NCBI GenBank assembly: GCA_023634235.1
Contig: JAMKCF010000008.1
Location: forward strand, 16,241,558 to 16,305,557
Direction: 5' to 3'
Source of the DNA: Pisaster brevispinus
Taxonomy: Eukaryota; Echinodermata; Asteroidea; Forcipulatida; Asteriidae
DNA length: 64,000 nucleotides
Position 1 is the first letter of the stretch; the number at the start of each line of letters is the position of its first letter. The notes under the pieces are model-generated. The model ran no database searches and had not been told where the DNA came from. It was given only the letters and a program-made list of their open reading frames with translations. Shown in pieces: positions 37,901-48,612 of the stretch. The position numbers were made by a program, and so were the translations under genes.

Positions 37901-40900
37901 ATCTTCAAAGCCTCTACACCAAATCTAACAAAGTAGGAAAAATATGAAAATGTATTTGTGATTTGTTTTCCCCAGAGCCAACCTTGAGCATATCCTCCCT
38001 GTGAAACTAATATAAACCTACAAGCAAAGTACAGAAGCAGTACTGTGGCAAGATTAACAGCCACTACACAGCTATATCAAATGAACAGCTGAAAATCACA
38101 GCAGAAGAATTAACTCACACTGCACAGATAAATCCTGCACTATATGGTATTGGAGGGTTTTTGGTGCACACAGCATAATCTTCTTGCAGCGCCTCCGTTG
38201 TTATAATCCCATCCAAAACCTTCATTGCATCTTTAAAAAAAAAAAAAAAGATGGGGGGAAAAAAAGAAAAAAAAAGTGAGCATATTTTTTTGTGATTTAA
38301 AGTCATAAAGTTTCACATTTTCAAATAATTTTAGGCTGAGTAAAGAAAAATTGACTACAGCGGGACTTGAACCTGTGACCTGAACCAGAAACCATTCAAC
38401 GTGTAACTGCCATCACTGGTTGAATGGCTTCTGGGTGGCACCCCGTACAAAGATATTAATAAAACAGGGAGACAACCAATATTGGGCTAGATAGATAGCT
38501 TAGTTGGTGCGAAGGTCACAGGTTCAAGTTCCACTCTAGTCAATGCTTATTTCAATCCAAAAACGAGCTTTTGGGGTTGTGTGTTAAAAGTTTTAATTTA
38601 AAGGCAAAGTATACTTTTTTTTTTAACTGTTCAATTGTTTATTCCTAAATAAATGTATAATAAAACCAATTTGTAAAAGATTTCTATTCAAAAGGTGGTA
38701 GCGTTTTTGAGATATCGCCAGAGCAGTTATGTCCACACAGAAAAAACAGTCAATAATTGTAATACACAATCTGAGAAATATTTCATGCATGGAACATTCC
38801 TTACATTGGATTGACAATTTGTTGAATCCCTTTCTCTAAAACCACAATTCCTTGGTAAGTGAATTGTTTCTCAAAATGTTATACATTATCAAGAGCTGCC
38901 AATTAGTAAGTTTTTATGGTCATCTGCTGACACACAAAATTAAAGACCGCGACTCAAACTCTGAAGAGACTATACATGTAAATGTCAAAGAGGAAAATTT
39001 GAGTTAAAATTTAAAGTATTGTTACTTTGTTTTCTTAGCCAAGGTAAAAGGATGTGTGTGGTGAGGGTTAACCATCACACAGCAAATCAGAATTTGGACA
39101 AATATGGGAATGTTTGAAGAATGACAAAACAATATACAGTTTTCATTGGCATTTGATGGAGGGGGTAAGGGTGGGGGAGGGGCAATGACTGCAGATGTTC
39201 TGAAGCAGTGCAAATATTTGCCTACATGTTTTTCAACTTGGTTTATTGTACAATTTCTAAAAAAGAGGGACTATAGTCCAAAGAATAAACAGGCCATCAA
39301 ACTAACAAAGATAAAAGATTACAGTAAAAAAAATTCAGATTATAAAAAATCAAGTTATAAACCACAAGCCAGATTATAAAAAAGATAAACACAGACATGA
39401 TTTTGAAATATGTTTGAATCAGTTTTGAAATTCACTTACCTAATATATCCTTCAGAACCAAGTGGATATCATACTCAGAGCAGTTAGCTGGAGGGCATAT
39501 CCCCCATCTGATGTTAACTTGACTGAACATGCCCGCAGCTGCGTTAGCTGTGGGCGAAGAGGACTGAAAAAGAAAGTTCCAACAAATATGAATTTAATTT
39601 CGTTTTTACCCTTACACCGATGTGCTTAAAAGCACTTTATACTCAGTGCTCTCCCGAGCTCTGTGAAAAAAATCCACAGGCAATTTACCAACAAATATGA
39701 TCAAGTGATGCTTGAAGCTGTGCATGATGTGGAAAATAAGAAGCAACTGTAACTTGTAAACTAGCGGGTACAGCTATATGTGTAAATCTCGTTTGGGAGG
39801 AGTTTTGGCTCTAAAAAGAGCAATTTTTTTTAGTCTGGATGTTTCAAACAGTGTACTCTCCTCCTAAAAATGAGCAGAGTGTACTGCTCAAAACGTCGAG
39901 ACAACAAGTCAAACATTTTAAATCAGAAAGTAAACATTTGAACAAACCCCCCCCCCCCCCCAAGAATGCCAGACTTGTCCGGTTGCGAGTTTTACCCAAG
40001 AATATACAGTCACTGGCCTCAGGCCTAGAGCCCAATGTCTGGAGCCCAATGTAAAATTTTGAGCCCAGTCACATGTTAGCATTGAGATCTATTCCAGCCA
40101 GCCTTCAATGACTTTGATAGGAAAAGGTACCACTTTTTTCTTCTTCCAATCTTAGAATTACAATTTCTTGTGGTTAAAAACACATTTAATGAAAAACAAA
40201 ATCTTTTCAATTTGCAAAACTAGAATGGTTCCCATTTGAAGGCCAAGTGCCTTGCTACTCATCAGTAGCAAAAAGGGTTAGGCCTCATTGCTGAATAATA
40301 AATGTTTTCATAAGCGTAAGTGGAGGCCAAGGCCGAATTGTATAGAGCCTGTTTGCACAAAACCTTGCTAAGCCCAGAAAGTCTTGCTTAGCAGAAACAG
40401 GTAACCAATCAAAATCCCATAATTGTTATATTGTTGCGACTGGGAGCCCCACTCATTTTTCGCTCAGAAGCAAAGCAATTTGCCATGAGTAGTATTTTCT
40501 GGTTAAACAACTTTATGCAGGACCCGATTTCAAGGCAATGTTTACCGTGTAATTCTGCACTTAAGCAAGGCCAATAGAATAATGCACTTATATAAGCATA
40601 GCCCTATGACTTTGGCCTATTGTCACAGGCATCAATGATGATTTAGCAAGGTTCTTTGTGTTAGCAGGACGAATGAGCCGCTCAGCAGACAAAATTGCTT
40701 CAGAAAAAAATTAATAGACAATAAATTTGAATCTTAAGTTTTACATAGCAGTAGTAATTACTGGGCCCAAATTCACAGAGCTGTTAAATGGAAAATCCTT
40801 AATTAAACATTTTCTGCTAAGCAAAAATAAGCAAAAATAAGCAAAATATTAGTGCTACACTTTCTACATGTGACATGGTATTAGTGGCTGGTAACCTTAT

Positions 40901-43210
40901 TCTGGTAAGCATAATTTTGTTGTGTTTAACTACATTTTCAGCTTAAGCAGCTCAAATAAAATTGGACCCCAGTCACCCAGCCCAAATTCAACAAGTTTAT
41001 TGTGTACGACTTTTCCCTGGTTAACAGAACAAAACATGTTTGCCAGCTGCTTGGGTGCTCATCATGCACTCTGCTCAATACAACAAAAATTGCTGAGTCT
41101 TGCATGAGATAAGTTTGGTGAGAAGGTTTTGACTTGCCTACTCTAATCATTGTAATCATGGGACTTTTTATTATAGAGTCTTTTTTTTTTACTCACCCCA
41201 TTTTTTTGATTTAACAACATGGTTGCGTTCAAAGCCATATCAACTAGGCAAAAGTTAAATCCTTCAATGGCCATGCATTCATCATAGTGACCGAGCCACG
41301 CCCAGTTCATTTGTAGGATCCCAGCGGGAGGTTTCCCAAATGCGTCCAAAGCTGAGGAAAATTGAAAGAAAGTATAAAACTTTGACGGAACCTATAGGCC
41401 TACAGAGACAATTGTAACGTAATTGCAAAAATGTTGTATCTCCTAAAACAGTACTTTTATGCAATACATGCAAGACTGTATACAAAACGTTGAATCTCGG
41501 TCAAAATAGCTCGGATGTGCACACAAAACAAGTCTGTGCTGAGATACACAACGTTTTTGCATGTATTTTTTTTTGCGAGATACAACATTTTGGGCAAAAT
41601 TTAGGTACAACCTTTTTGCACTGACGCGACTAAATGTCAACCATCAAACACATCCGGGAAAACACTTCATTTTAATATTTATTATTTTATTTTTAAAATG
41701 ATTTATTTACTTATTTATTTATTTATTTATTAATCTATTTATTGTTTAAGTTTTACAATTTTTATTTTGGGGGCTTTTTTAATATATTTTTCTGGTACTG
41801 AAACTAAGGATGCTTCAAGTGAACATATTCACTGTAGCTCGCAAGCCATTGATATGAGGAACCTGCAAAAAAAGGGTGCTTGCTATAACTTATAAGAACC
41901 AGAAATACCAAATGGTTAATGATAATTTGTTCTTCAATGATAAGTTTTTTTTACGTGCACTGTTAATCTTAGTGCTTGTGACCTAGACGGCTTAATGTTC
42001 CATCTGAAGGACAAAACAGTTTTGGTAAAAGTACCTTGCTCAAGGACACAATTCCATGACTGGGACTTGAACCCACACTCTGCTGAACAGAAACACCAGG
42101 GCCCAATTTCATAGCGCTGCTTAACGGGAAGCAAATTTTCGTGCTAACTATAGTACAACAAATTTGCTTAAGCGTAAGCGTATTTCACAGTTTAGCAAGA
42201 AAATAAGGCAGCTGTTGTGATAATACAGCACATAGGACTGGTACAAGTCTTCACTTCATGTCTTCACTTCACAACCAACGTTCTCAAGTTGCTAAATAAA
42301 TCACTGTGTTTCAACTTATAACAACAAGTCTCCAACCTTGTAACTATTACCGGGTACCACAGCAGCCATCTTGCGTGTTCACCATGGATTTACATTGTTA
42401 CATCGTTCATTTTCAGTAAGCACCGGAAGGTTAGCATGCCTTTTTGTGTGCTTACGGTTAGCAGCTCTATGAAAAGGAAATCGCACAGTAAGCACAAAAT
42501 CGGCCGTTAAGCAACTCTATGAATATGGGCCCAGAGCTTGAGTCCAGTGCTCTTAACTGCTTGGCCACGAACACACACGCCACAATGTATAGAACAATTC
42601 ATTTGTGTATTCAAAACAATCTTATTTGGGGTGCATGGTTGGGGGAGGGGGGAGGGGTCTGGGGGCAAGGATTCTGAGGGGGGGTGCTATAGGCAAAGAA
42701 CAGAAAACTGCCACATTGGTAATACAAATTGAAACAGGTGGTTATTTCCTCACATTATCTCCCCCCATACAAATTAATAATGGCTGTTGCTGTATTCCCA
42801 TACAGTATAACCAACAACAATGGTAGGAAAATATTTTAGTAGCCAGTTCATGCACCTACAATTTTGTACTAGCCAATGGACAAACCATATCTCAAATGTT
42901 ATGATCCTTGATTTTTAAGTAAACAATCTGATAACAAAATGATTGCATTTTGGTGCCATCTTTTCTCACCCATGACAGCATCAGTTGCAAGAGTTTTGGG
43001 GTCGCCAGAGAAGAGTCTTTTGATCTCGGCAGAGCAGGCTGGGGACAGGGTGTTGTTGTCGGATCTCAATGCTGCAGGTTGCATAGCCGGGGATCGTGAT
43101 TTGTACATCAGTTTTAATGGAGACATTCGACCTGAAGTTTGGTCGTCTGCATGAACTATTGCTAGGAATAGGACCATACCCAACAGCAGCAAAGCTCTTT
43201 GTGCTGCCAT
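22981..43210 (-). CDS. NRF-6-like acyltransferase-3 family membrane protein, complete (gene 2)
   Basis: Fifteen coding exons, from the start codon down: 42970-43210, 41197-41351, 39440-39563, 38119-38230, 35913-36145, 33676-33879, 32271-32367, 30961-31053, 29919-30087, 29103-29182, 27610-27723, 25307-25439, 24612-24795, 23924-24066, 22981-23220 (stop TAG). Lengths sum to 2322 nt, 773 residues plus stop, with phases closing throughout; the exon 5/6 junction is the least certain. Residues 1-21 form a signal peptide (MAAQRALLLLGMVLFLAIVHA). The secreted NRF domain (about 55-200) shows ALDAFGKPPAGI, LGHYDECM and GICPPANCSEYD with paired cysteines. A first membrane helix (AVTFCCLVATLMVVGA) leads to an acidic loop (DDDEVDDDE), then the acyltransferase-3 domain: NGIRVISMFWVMLGHT (catalytic-type His near 345), SVDSFFFLSGFLLSYL, FHRYWRLTPLF, and VYGKPYCRIAPYLVG. 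The family acts in membranes on acyl groups or lipids; the substrate here is unknown. Length suits the family. Confidence 0.93.
24470..24545 (+). repeat. tRNA-derived SINE
   Basis: An A-box (tagctcagttggtaga) and a B-box-like ggtccaagtcc are spaced as in a tRNA, within ggctggatagctcag..cccgctccc. Related fragments are at 4.05 kb and 38.35-38.55 kb. It lies in the intron about 65 bp from exon 13 of gene 2. Confidence 0.75.
25140..25290. repeat. CAAA/CACCCCAACAAA compound microsatellite
   Basis: Runs of caaacaaac alternate with accccaacaaac. The same compound motif occurs at 4.15-4.23, 37.39-37.42 and 49.38-49.46 kb. Confidence 0.9.
26286..27374. repeat. 74-bp minisatellite, about 14.7 copies, intronic
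   Basis: Units start taggtcagcaataaggggag and end ctctgagccagtg. Variation is limited to a few positions (aaggggag/aagaggag, gaaggtgg/gaagttgg, gccgtg/gctgtg, attaac/attagc). Period 74 breaks reading frames, so no long frame arises, unlike the 78-bp and 21-bp arrays. Confidence 0.97.
27765..27850 (+). repeat. tRNA-derived SINE family 2, plus-strand copy
   Basis: The sequence ctcagtggttcctttccttgc, ctttcacctctgtgg and the B-box ggttcgaacctc mark a tRNA-derived SINE. Minus-strand relatives lie at 28155-28378 and 33385-33548, with a tail-only relative at 34965-35160 (shared aatgaaaccaagagaccctc and actgaaaaccca blocks). Confidence 0.7.
28155..28378 (-). repeat. SINE family 2, minus-strand copy
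   Basis: On the minus strand the head (gtcagtggtttcttttcctgcc, ctttaaatccag) is followed by a body containing gtgggttttcagtccct and gggtctcttggtttcatt. It abuts the 21-bp array. Confidence 0.65.
28398..29030. repeat. 21-bp minisatellite, about 30 copies, intronic
   Basis: The unit ctacaggactttacaaagtca repeats about 30 times with almost no change except a block of cctt variants near 28820-28920 and one cctc. Period 21 (7 codons) keeps several frames open on both strands; none is taken as a gene. It starts about 70 bp into the intron below exon 10 of gene 2. Confidence 0.97.
29680..29725. repeat. Short telomere-like CCCTAA tract in an intron
   Basis: About three perfect and several imperfect cctaac/ccctaa hexamers in a row within the intron between exons 9 and 10 of gene 2. 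Confidence 0.85.
30172..30440 (-). repeat. (TAA)n-tailed dispersed repeat
   Basis: An (ATA)n run is followed by actagttcttttatagcgcag, the reverse of a LINE/SINE 3' end. The rest (ctttaggccaatagcattcc..ccctggggagtatacagcc) is unique-looking here. Family not identified. Confidence 0.55.
31120..31880. repeat. Cluster of CCAATTGG palindromes in an intron
   Basis: Eight exact CCAATTGG octamers (31131, 31251, 31448, 31478, 31609, 31745, 31812, 31861) plus many one-base variants (CCAACTGG, AATTGGA, CCAATCGG) lie in 740 bp of the intron between exons 7 and 8 of gene 2. A diverged short repeat seems the simplest reading. Confidence 0.85.
33385..33548 (-). repeat. SINE family 2, second minus-strand copy
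   Basis: Minus strand: ggttgatgtagtggtatcttg, ctttcacctctgggacccc, then B-box-like cttcaaatccc and the body with gtgggttttcccc. It lies in the intron just below exon 6 of gene 2. Confidence 0.7.
34965..35160 (-). repeat. SINE family 2, tail portion
   Basis: Shares aatgaaaccaagagaccctc, gcttgaagatacctgt and gggactgaaaaccca with 28155-28300 but lacks the tRNA-like head. Confidence 0.65.
35596..35809. repeat. Foldback MITE (tggttctgcgaagaaccagtgg)
   Basis: Left arm gtgaggtttgcggagacac..tggttctgcgaagaaccagt and right arm its inverse, ending gtgtctctgcaaacctcac. Each arm itself holds the small hairpin ggttct..agaacc. About 214 bp, no coding sequence. Confidence 0.85.
36590..36790 (-). repeat. 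tRNA-derived SINE family 3
   Basis: On the minus strand the head reads gctcggtggtctagtggtaa (A-box) and gggttcgaatc (B-box), then ctgtttatt and a body ending gtaaaaccaaat. The body (tactcagtgctctcccgagc, ctctgtgaaaaaaat) recurs at 39600-39690 without the head. Confidence 0.8.
38345..38550. repeat. Two SINE heads in inverted orientation
   Basis: gactacagcgggacttgaacctgtgacct at the left and aggtcacaggttcaagttccactctagtc at the right are inverted copies of a tRNA-like B-box region, with ccattcaacg / gttgaatgg pairs between. The whole block can fold. Confidence 0.75.
40755..40972. repeat. GGCCCAATTTCATAGAG palindromic element, diverged copy
   Basis: Ends gggcccaaattcacagagct and agcagctcaaataaaattgg are imperfect inverted copies; the inside (ggctggtaaccttattctgg..aagcataattttgttgtg) matches the other members. 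Confidence 0.7.
41420..41605. repeat. Foldback repeat (atgttgtatctc)
   Basis: gcaaaaatgttgtatctcct and the inverse gcgagatacaacattttggg enclose inverted copies of gcatgtat, over about 185 bp in the intron below exon 2 region of gene 2's 5' side. Confidence 0.65.
41940..42575 (-). repeat. tRNA-derived SINE family 4 split by a palindromic element
   Basis: On the minus strand gtggccaagcagttaagagc..actggactcaagctctg is continued, past an inserted 432-bp element, by ctggtgtttctgttcagcag, the B-box gggttcaagtccc and the body gtccttgagcaaggtactttt. The uninterrupted relative at 60801-60965 shows the order. Confidence 0.85.
42100..42531. mobile_element. Palindromic element of the GGCCCAATTTCATAG family, inserted in a SINE
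   Basis: Ends ggcccaatttcatagcgctg and gcaactctatgaatatgggcc. It interrupts the SINE and is flanked on both sides by CAG (42097-42099 and 42532-42534), which occurs once in the uninterrupted relative, so the target duplication is 3 bp. At 432 bp it is about twice as long as most members here. Confidence 0.85.
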
Positions 43211-43511
43211 TTGGCAATTGGCTTGATGTTTCTGTAAACCTGTTGAAAAAAATAAAAACAAATCAAAAATCTAACAAAATATATAATTTCTTTAAAAAGT
43301 GCACCTTTAGGTGATGTCACGTAGTGATTGATGATGTCATGATGATGTAATTGTTATATGAACATGTGTTTTTCAAGGTCTTAAACGTGTTGATTTAAAG
43401 TTAATCTGATGTACAGAAGTTTGGATTTAGGCCCAGAAAATGTTTTTTGAAAATCCGCCGCTGTTTTTTGAAAAGTCGATGCAAGTTTTGCAACTATGCA
43501 ATTGTATATTC

Positions 43512-43856
43512 CAGGGCTCGAATTTGACACTGGACCGCAAGCCCGAGGCCAGTGATTTTAGTGTCGGGCCAGTACACTTATGACCGTACATGTCCGGCGG
43601 TCTAGTGTTTTTTTAATAATAACACGTCACTGTAATTTAAAATTCAACTGATCAATTGAGTATTGAAGTATTACCCACAAGAAAAACTTGATAATTCTTC
43701 TCTTAGTGCTTGGTACAAAAACAGCTCAAATGTGAAACTGTGTAGAGTGTTCTTTTCATTTTGACTCCAGTCTTGTAACAAATTTTTTGGTCCAGTAAAA
43801 GTTTCGAGCTACAAGCCCTGCAGTCTTGTGGATTTTTTCTCCAAATTCGAGCCCTG
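43512..43856. mobile_element. 345-bp MITE with 14-bp inverted ends
   Basis: Ends cagggctcgaattt and aaattcgagccctg are perfect inverted copies, flanked by the direct repeat TATTC (43507-43511 and 43857-43861). The CAGGG start resembles hAT elements, but these duplicate 8 bp, and only 5 match here, so no superfamily is assigned. Confidence 0.85.
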
Positions 43857-44289
43857 TATTCCTTCTGGATAAATAAATAACTGAGAAGAAGAAGTCAAAT
43901 CTAATTCCCCCCCCAATAAAAAAAACCCCACCCCCAAACAACACCGGAACGAACACTAACAACAGGTCAAAACACCTCAAAATAAAGACAGCAGGCCATT
44001 CTGTTTGTAATTACTATCTAAACCCCAACTTTTGTTCTTCAGATCTTTTCACTTCTTGGGCACGGCAGGGGGGGGGGGGGTAGTAGAGCCAAGCAAGTTT
44101 AGAAACTTGCTGGGCTCTACGATGGGAAACTTGGGGAAAGTAGAAACAAAATTATACCCCCAAATACGGAATGATACTGCCACTTAATTTAGTTCACAAA
44201 TACATGTCCGGAAAGGTCGACAGAAAGTAGTTGCGACCATCGTTACGATTACGGTATCACAACTAGACACACTGCAGTATGTTGACAGC

Positions 44290-46025
44290 ATGGGCGTCAA
44301 TCCTGGGGGGGGGGGGGGGACGGGGGACACGTCCCCCCCCCACTTTTTGAAGGGTGGGGGACACCATATCAAATGTCCCCCCAGTTTTGTTTTAATTCAT
44401 GTATCTCATATTATAGGGGCAATTGAATGTGTCATCTACTGTATGACTTACGGTAACGCGCTGTCTGTAGTAAAGCTGACGCTTTAGTCGATGCACCGCC
44501 CGAAACTGCTCGGCAATTTACTCACTGGACCACCCGAAACCGCCCGCAATTGGAAACACTTCGTATCCTTGGTTTTACAAACGCTAGCGTGTCGCACTAA
44601 ACAGTCGCCGAAAGAGCGTGATCTGAAGAATTTGATGGTACTTAGCCTTGATATCAAGGCTGTGTAGACAAGTACTCTAGCTAAAACCATAGAGCAAGGA
44701 TACTTAAACCTCAGCCGCCCGAATGCGATACAACCCCAGTCCCCGACTGACTCCAAAAAAAAATAGCACACCGCACTCTCACCATGCACACACACAGCGC
44801 CTGTACACACACAACCTTACGGATCCGGTTTGTGGGGTACTGCTATTGTTGTTCTATTGTTCCCTTTTTCTAAAGAATTCCCTTGTGGGGCCCTATTGTT
44901 CCTATTGAAATTGCCTTGTGGGGTCCATTGTTCCATTGTTAAAAGTACCCCGTAAGTTGGCATATGTAAGGGCAGCCCCCCACACACACCGCTATTGTCC
45001 ACACACCGCTATCGCCCACAATCCTAGCCCGTGAGCCGTCAGACTCACGATGAATATGCAAAATCAAAATCATAGACTATTTTTTCATTGTTCTCTCTAT
45101 TTGCCCTCATGTCATCACCATTTTTTATCTGTTTGTTTATTTTTATTTGTTCTGATAGTGTATTTTTAAGTGGAAAAATCCTGTATAACTTAGATATTCT
45201 TTAAATGGGCCCATTGTTTTAAACATAAGCAGTTGTCCGTAAAATTTGATACATTTTTTATCTTTGAAATATGGTATACAAGAAAGATTCGTCAAATTTT
45301 AATCAACATCCTTCATTTTTCTTTTAATCGCATACTTTATTGTTACGCACAAAGCTGGAAATGTATGTTACTGGAAGTGGCCTTAAAAAAGGATGATAAA
45401 CATTCTATCTGCAAAATTAAATGATGAACAAGTGAAAGAACCTATTATAAACAACCATGGACTTTACAAGTTTCCTGAACCAAAGCAAATTTTTTAATTA
45501 TCATAGAATCCATTAGAGTTTATTTGTTTTTGTTTTAGGACACCAACAAAATGTAAATGAGTAATGTTTTTGCATGTCCTCTGCGTGTAGCACGAGTTAC
45601 CGATGTTCGCAGCTGTCCCATGCATACAAAAGTTAACAATTTATTTGGGTCAAAATATTATGAGGATCTAGCCTTGAATGTTGGTTGTTAAAATTCAAAA
45701 AATAAAGATTCCAACCAAATATGTTTAATATATGGAGCATAAAGTACACTGTATGTAAAAGGACACCTTTAAGTGTAGCACGCGTTACAGTGGAATTGCC
45801 CATAAGAATAAAATATCATGTATGTTGGGCTTTTATTAGTGTCGCTTGTTATATCTCTCTCTGAACCAAGTCCAAGTTTTATATATAAACATTTATAGCA
45901 AGGAGAGCTTTTCTAGGTCGTTCAAACATGCTAAAAACCAGGGGGCCCTTGAGCGGGCCCCTGGACCCCACGCCGTAAATGATCCTGCTGCCCCCCCCAC
46001 ATTTCAAGACGGATTGACGCCCCTG
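44290..46025. mobile_element. Candidate 1.74-kb element with 9-bp target duplication
   Basis: The sequence gttgacagc stands at 44281-44289 and again at 46026-46034. Just inside each copy lies GGGCGTCAATCC, once in each orientation, next to long G and C runs. The inside (tgtggggtactgctattgttg.., hexamer repeats at 44.82-45.0 kb) shows no convincing gene. One insertion with 9-bp duplication explains the ends best; two separate G-rich repeats are the alternative. It lies in the inferred first intron of gene 2. Confidence 0.6.
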
Positions 46026-46158
46026 GTTGACAGCCAAAAGCAGGTAGTTAGAACAATTCTAAAGCGTAAAGGCTTAAAAAGGTGTAGCAATAAAAAAAAT
46101 CGAAGTTATTTATCCATGATCCGTCCAGCACCTTCGTGAGTTCTAGAACTATATTATG

Positions 46159-46196
46159 AGGTTCGTTCCGCTAGGAGACGATAGCGGAACGAACCT
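46159..46196. other. Perfect 15-bp hairpin
   Basis: aggttcgttccgcta (46159-46173) and its exact inverse tagcggaacgaacct (46182-46196) with an 8-base loop. It lies about 100 bp below the proposed first exon of gene 2, in its first intron. Role unknown. Confidence 0.9.
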
Positions 46197-46297
46197 AGTT
46201 TGAGGAGTAATTCGTGATGAGTACAGCCAGCTAAATAAAGCGCAAAACGCGACAATAATACAAACTTTGCCACGAATTCCAGAACCATTTTGCTTAC

Positions 46298-46400
46298 CGT
46301 GTAGTCAGGTTAGTTGCCCGGATTAAAACCAGAGACGCAGCGCTGCTCACACTTTTCAAACTTCAACTGCAGCACGCTGGCCGTGATCGATCTTCTTTAG
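46298..46400 (-). other. Proposed noncoding first exon of gene 2
   Basis: A strong splice donor on the minus strand (gactacacg|gtaagc, exon end 46298) follows a relatively GC-richer stretch. The exon holding the start codon begins with a good acceptor (tttttttcaacag near 43245), so an upstream 5' UTR exon must exist; this is the best candidate seen. The upper end and promoter are not determined. Confidence 0.45.
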
Positions 46401-47277
46401 GCCCGGAAATCTGTAGGCCCTACGTCAGACTGGTGCAGATCGAGCTTGGAATTTTGTTTGTCAAGGCCGAAGCCGAAAATTCCCAACCCAACCGAACAGC
46501 GGACAGAACGGGTTTGGAGAAATCAAGCAATGGTGGAGAATTTCCCGAAGTGAAAGAACAGGCATAAAGTTCAGTCCTTAAAACCTCTGTGTTTACATTG
46601 GCTTTGGCTCATCAGTTATACAATGACGATGGTATAGTCAAGGTTATATCTACAGTGAGTAAACACTAATCTTCATATATTCAATATTGAAAACATAAAG
46701 CATTGTCCATGGCGAAGCTCACCATTGAGCACTTCTCATAAAACGCATGCCCAATTGGTTGGACTTTTGAACTATTGAGTAGATTTCAGTTTATGTAATC
46801 GGGCTATTTATGCTTCAAAATAGACCCCAACAAACATGACTGCAACGTCTTCAGTTCCAGCAATGAAGGTAGAACCCTATAATATAGGACTCTTCCTCTG
46901 TGCTGTACACAGTCAGTATAAATAATACGAAAGTGAAAGGCCGCCAGGGCTAGCATGAAGGTATAGAAACGTTTCAGGGAGTAGAATATAATTATAAGAA
47001 TATAAGAAGAATTATCATAAACTTGATATGAATGTTTTTAAATAAAAACCATCTAAAATTATTGTTTATGATTCCACATGACTAAATAACGTAAGCAGTA
47101 AACTGGTGTGCTCCTTTAAATGTGCATACATTTCTTATTTTAATTTTTTTTTTAACCACCAAAAAGCCTGACGAAACATACCGCATATCTTACTAGTTTG
47201 CCAGATGGTGGTTACATAGCGAGGTCAGCAATGAGTTCAATTTAACCTTTGATATCCACTCGCTTTAGAAAAAAAAA

Positions 47278-48612
47278 GCGCACGCGTATGGCGGGTGACA
47301 AACGTTGCAATATTCGATATCTACGTATTTGTTTGCGATGTCCGTTGAATGTAGGGCCTATGCGATATTTGTCATATGTGCGACTTTCAAATATATAATA
47401 TATTATGTGAGATAATCTACGTATTGTGTGCGATATTTGTCATTATGTGCGACTTTCAAAAATATATGTGCGATGTTTATCATATACGTGCGATGTTTTT
47501 CATGTGCGATTAGCCCCCCCCCCCCACTCATGTGCGATTTTTGCAATGGATATTCGATCTTTAAATAATTTTGTTTGACCATGGTTTGACCATGTAGGTA
47601 GGAATATCTATTAATCCTACCTCCATGGTTTGACGAAGTTTTATATGCGATTGTGTGCAATTTATGACCTCCAATTTATATGTGCAAAAACGGAATTGTG
47701 GGATATAGTATGGTTTCCAGACCGAACGATTCAGAATATTAATAATAAGTCACACTAGGGACCAGACTACTAAGGACGATGTATAATCTGGTCTGTTGCC
47801 TTGACAATTCATTATCCTTGTCGCTGTACCTTCAGTCTGGGTTCCAGACAACGGATAGCCGAACAGTTTGCAGCAAAGATAGTTGAGCGCCATACGGCGC
47901 TCTACTATCTTTGGTTTGCAGTGATACAAACGTTAAAACAGCGGCTGCTGAAGCTTAACTTTTAATTTTATAAGTCAGTTTTTCTCCCGTTTCTTCTGTT
48001 TATGCTGGGTGTTCAGCGTGTCTGTGCCTGTTTCTCACATACCAGTGTCCATGGGTTTGGACAGGGAGGCTATTCAAGTTCCGCTTAATTGATAAAAACA
48101 TGTAAAGAAATGAAAAACTGACCAGGTTCTGAAGCCATGTTTACCACTAGTTAGCATTAGCAGTAGCAGAAGCACAGTGTAGCACCTGTTCGGCTATCCA
48201 TAGTCTGGTTCCCAGTCCAAAGGTACATGCCAAGGGATTGTCAAGAGACCAGACTACACCGTCCTTAGTAGTCTGGTCCCTAATGTGACTTATTGTTAAC
48301 ATTCTGAATCGTTCGGTCCAGAAACCATACTATATCCCACAATTCCGTTTTCGCACACATTTGCACATGATCGCATATAAAACATTGTCAAATATCGCAC
48401 AATTATTTAAAGATCGAACATCCATTGCAAAAATCGCACATGTATATTTAAAATCGCATTATACAGCGGATATCGCATACAAATGCGTAGATTATCGCAC
48501 ATATATATTTGAAAGTCGCACATAATGACAAATATCGCATACATTTAACGGACATCGCACACAAATACGTAGATTATCGAATATTGCAACGTTTGACACG
48601 CCATTCATGCGC
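47278..48612. mobile_element. 1.33-kb foldback element with TGTGCGAT-rich arms
   Basis: The left arm starts gcgcacgcgtatggcg, the right ends in its approximate inverse ccattcatgcgc. Arms of about 550 bp carry many copies of the word gtgcgat (left) or atcgcac (right) spaced by tttgtcat or tttcaaatat. Inner arms share gggatatagtatggtttcc and ggaccagactactaagga. The centre has a hairpin at 47874-47913 (caaagatagttgagcgcc and its near inverse). No protein-coding frame; non-autonomous. Confidence 0.85.
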
